Assembly: GCA_015061085.1 (NCBI GenBank)
Contig: SUXG01000006.1
Span: 42,679 to 106,678, forward strand
Source of the DNA: Bacteroidales bacterium
Lineage (GTDB): Bacteria; Bacteroidota; Bacteroidia; Bacteroidales; Muribaculaceae
Direction of reading: 5' to 3'
DNA length: 64,000 bases
Shown here in pieces: positions 63,564 to 64,000 of the stretch. Under the pieces are notes generated by a model. It was not told the origin of the DNA. It ran no database searches and worked only from the letters and a program-made list of their open reading frames with translations. Positions within the stretch are counted from its first letter, which is position 1. The number at the start of each line of letters is the position of its first letter. The position numbers were made by a program, and so were the translations under genes.

Positions 63564-63840
63564 CAAAGTTAGTGCAAGGTGAGCGAAAAAGCAAACTTGT
63601 TTGCATTTTTCCGAACCGCCGCCTAACTTGGACCCTGTCAAAGTTAAGCAAACGAGCGCAGAATACCAAATGAAACTTGTAAAGAATGGTATACCCCTCT
63701 TGGCTCTCGCCCTGCGAGTGCCGAGTGCAGCCAAACTTATCAAAAGTTAGTGCAAGGTGAGCGAAAAAGCAAACTTGTTTGCAATTTTTCCGAACCGCCG
63801 CCTAACTTGGGCGCAGTCAAAGTTAAGCAAACGAGCGCAT
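63564..63840 (-). repeat. Repeat array C: promoter modules upstream of porX
   Basis: Modules beta (63564-63638), an altered gamma (63639-63742), beta (63743-63817) and a partial gamma (63818-63840). The proximal unit gives, leftward, TTTG-N20-TAACTTTG (CAAAGTTA at 63564-63571, CAAA at 63592-63595), pointing at porX. The altered gamma keeps both ends but has a different, larger hairpin-containing middle (63682-63722). Confidence 0.85.
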
Positions 63841-63934
63841 GAGACTTGATGAACGATACGAAAGATACCCAGATACGCGAGTTCGGGATAAAAACATATG
63901 TCAATAGGGAGGAAACAAGTATACACAATTTATC

Positions 63935-63957
63935 GGGCGATCTGAATATAGGTCGCC
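63935..63957. terminator. Hairpin at the right edge
   Basis: GGGCGATC pairs with GGTCGCC (one G-U pair), 8-nt loop, followed by TGATTTGTT. It may end a transcript entering from outside the window. No gene is recognised in 63841-64000. Confidence 0.45.
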
Positions 63958-64000
63958 TGATTTGTTAAAAAAACGTCTTATTGCCAGATGGCGAGCTGCC

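Noticed and set aside
1..64000. tRNA or rRNA genes and transposases anywhere in the window
   Set aside because: I looked for T-loop (GGTTCGAAT-type) and CCA-proximal patterns and for transposase motifs and found none convincing; a dedicated scan could still find a weak one.

Overview
The window looks like a chromosomal segment of a Bacteroidales gut commensal; a Muribaculaceae-like organism is my inference, not a proof. The signs are: promoters of the Bacteroidetes type (-33 TTTG or TTG, 19-20 bp, -7 TAnnTTTG) in front of many genes, almost no Shine-Dalgarno sequences, a type IX secretion (T9SS) cargo protein and the T9SS regulator PorX, GLUG-repeat lipoproteins, a BspA-like leucine-rich-repeat protein, a Bacteroides-type fucose operon, and several small families common in this order (DUF4250, DUF4491, DUF3791, DUF3990). 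No tRNA, rRNA, CRISPR array, transposase or phage gene was recognised.

Layout. 0-2 kb: end of a small winged-helix-like gene, then a leftward DUF4250/U32-peptidase pair. 2.2-8.2 kb: two tandem GLUG surface lipoproteins. 8.2-12.4 kb, leftward: cytidine deaminase, a four-gene 2-oxoacid:ferredoxin oxidoreductase operon (korDABC) and a sirtuin. 12.4-15.75 kb: a cassette bounded by a 437-bp inverted repeat, holding a BspA-like gene and three tiny exported proteins. 15.9-22.2 kb: rsmA, alkaline phosphatase, RNase H and mfd. 22.5-27.3 kb: an AspT/YidE transporter, then accessory genes (AlbA_2 regulator, DUF4491, PD-(D/E)XK-like protein). 27.6-31.5 kb: an iron-sulfur/Tat operon (NapH-NapG-like fusion, Tat-exported aldo/keto reductase, tatA, tatC). 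31.6-41.7 kb: gpsA, a 1762-residue T9SS cargo, a Crp/Fnr regulator, an empty-looking 1.1 kb stretch, and two exported proteins. 41.9-44.4 kb: recA and a compact DUF3791/DUF3990 module that looks like a toxin-antitoxin locus. 44.4-51.3 kb: hairpin-rich repeats, then fucI-fucO-fucA-fucK-fucP, a complete route from fucose to lactaldehyde/propanediol and DHAP. 51.6-52.7 kb: an AT-rich island with two related small membrane proteins. 52.9-58.7 kb: symporter, radical SAM, LD-carboxypeptidase, dtd, SpoU methylase and a polytopic membrane protein. 58.7-63.5 kb: hipBA, an AAA_14/DUF4143 ATPase and porX.

Most notable structure. (1) A modular intergenic repeat family (units of about 75-105 bp) lies just upstream of at least five conserved genes (U32, sirtuin, rsmA, gpsA, porX). 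Its unit boundaries carry a Bacteroidetes promoter pointing at the gene, close to consensus in every unit examined, so the arrays look like tandem portable promoters. (2) The 12.4-15.75 kb cassette is framed by two 437-bp inverted copies of one leader/promoter that stop just inside the start codons of the inward-facing genes. (3) The AAA_14/DUF4143 gene is preceded by an 8-bp motif repeated four times at exactly 32-bp intervals, running into its promoter. (4) A NapH-like membrane protein carries an internal twin-arginine signal and NapG-like ferredoxin domain and is encoded with tatAC.
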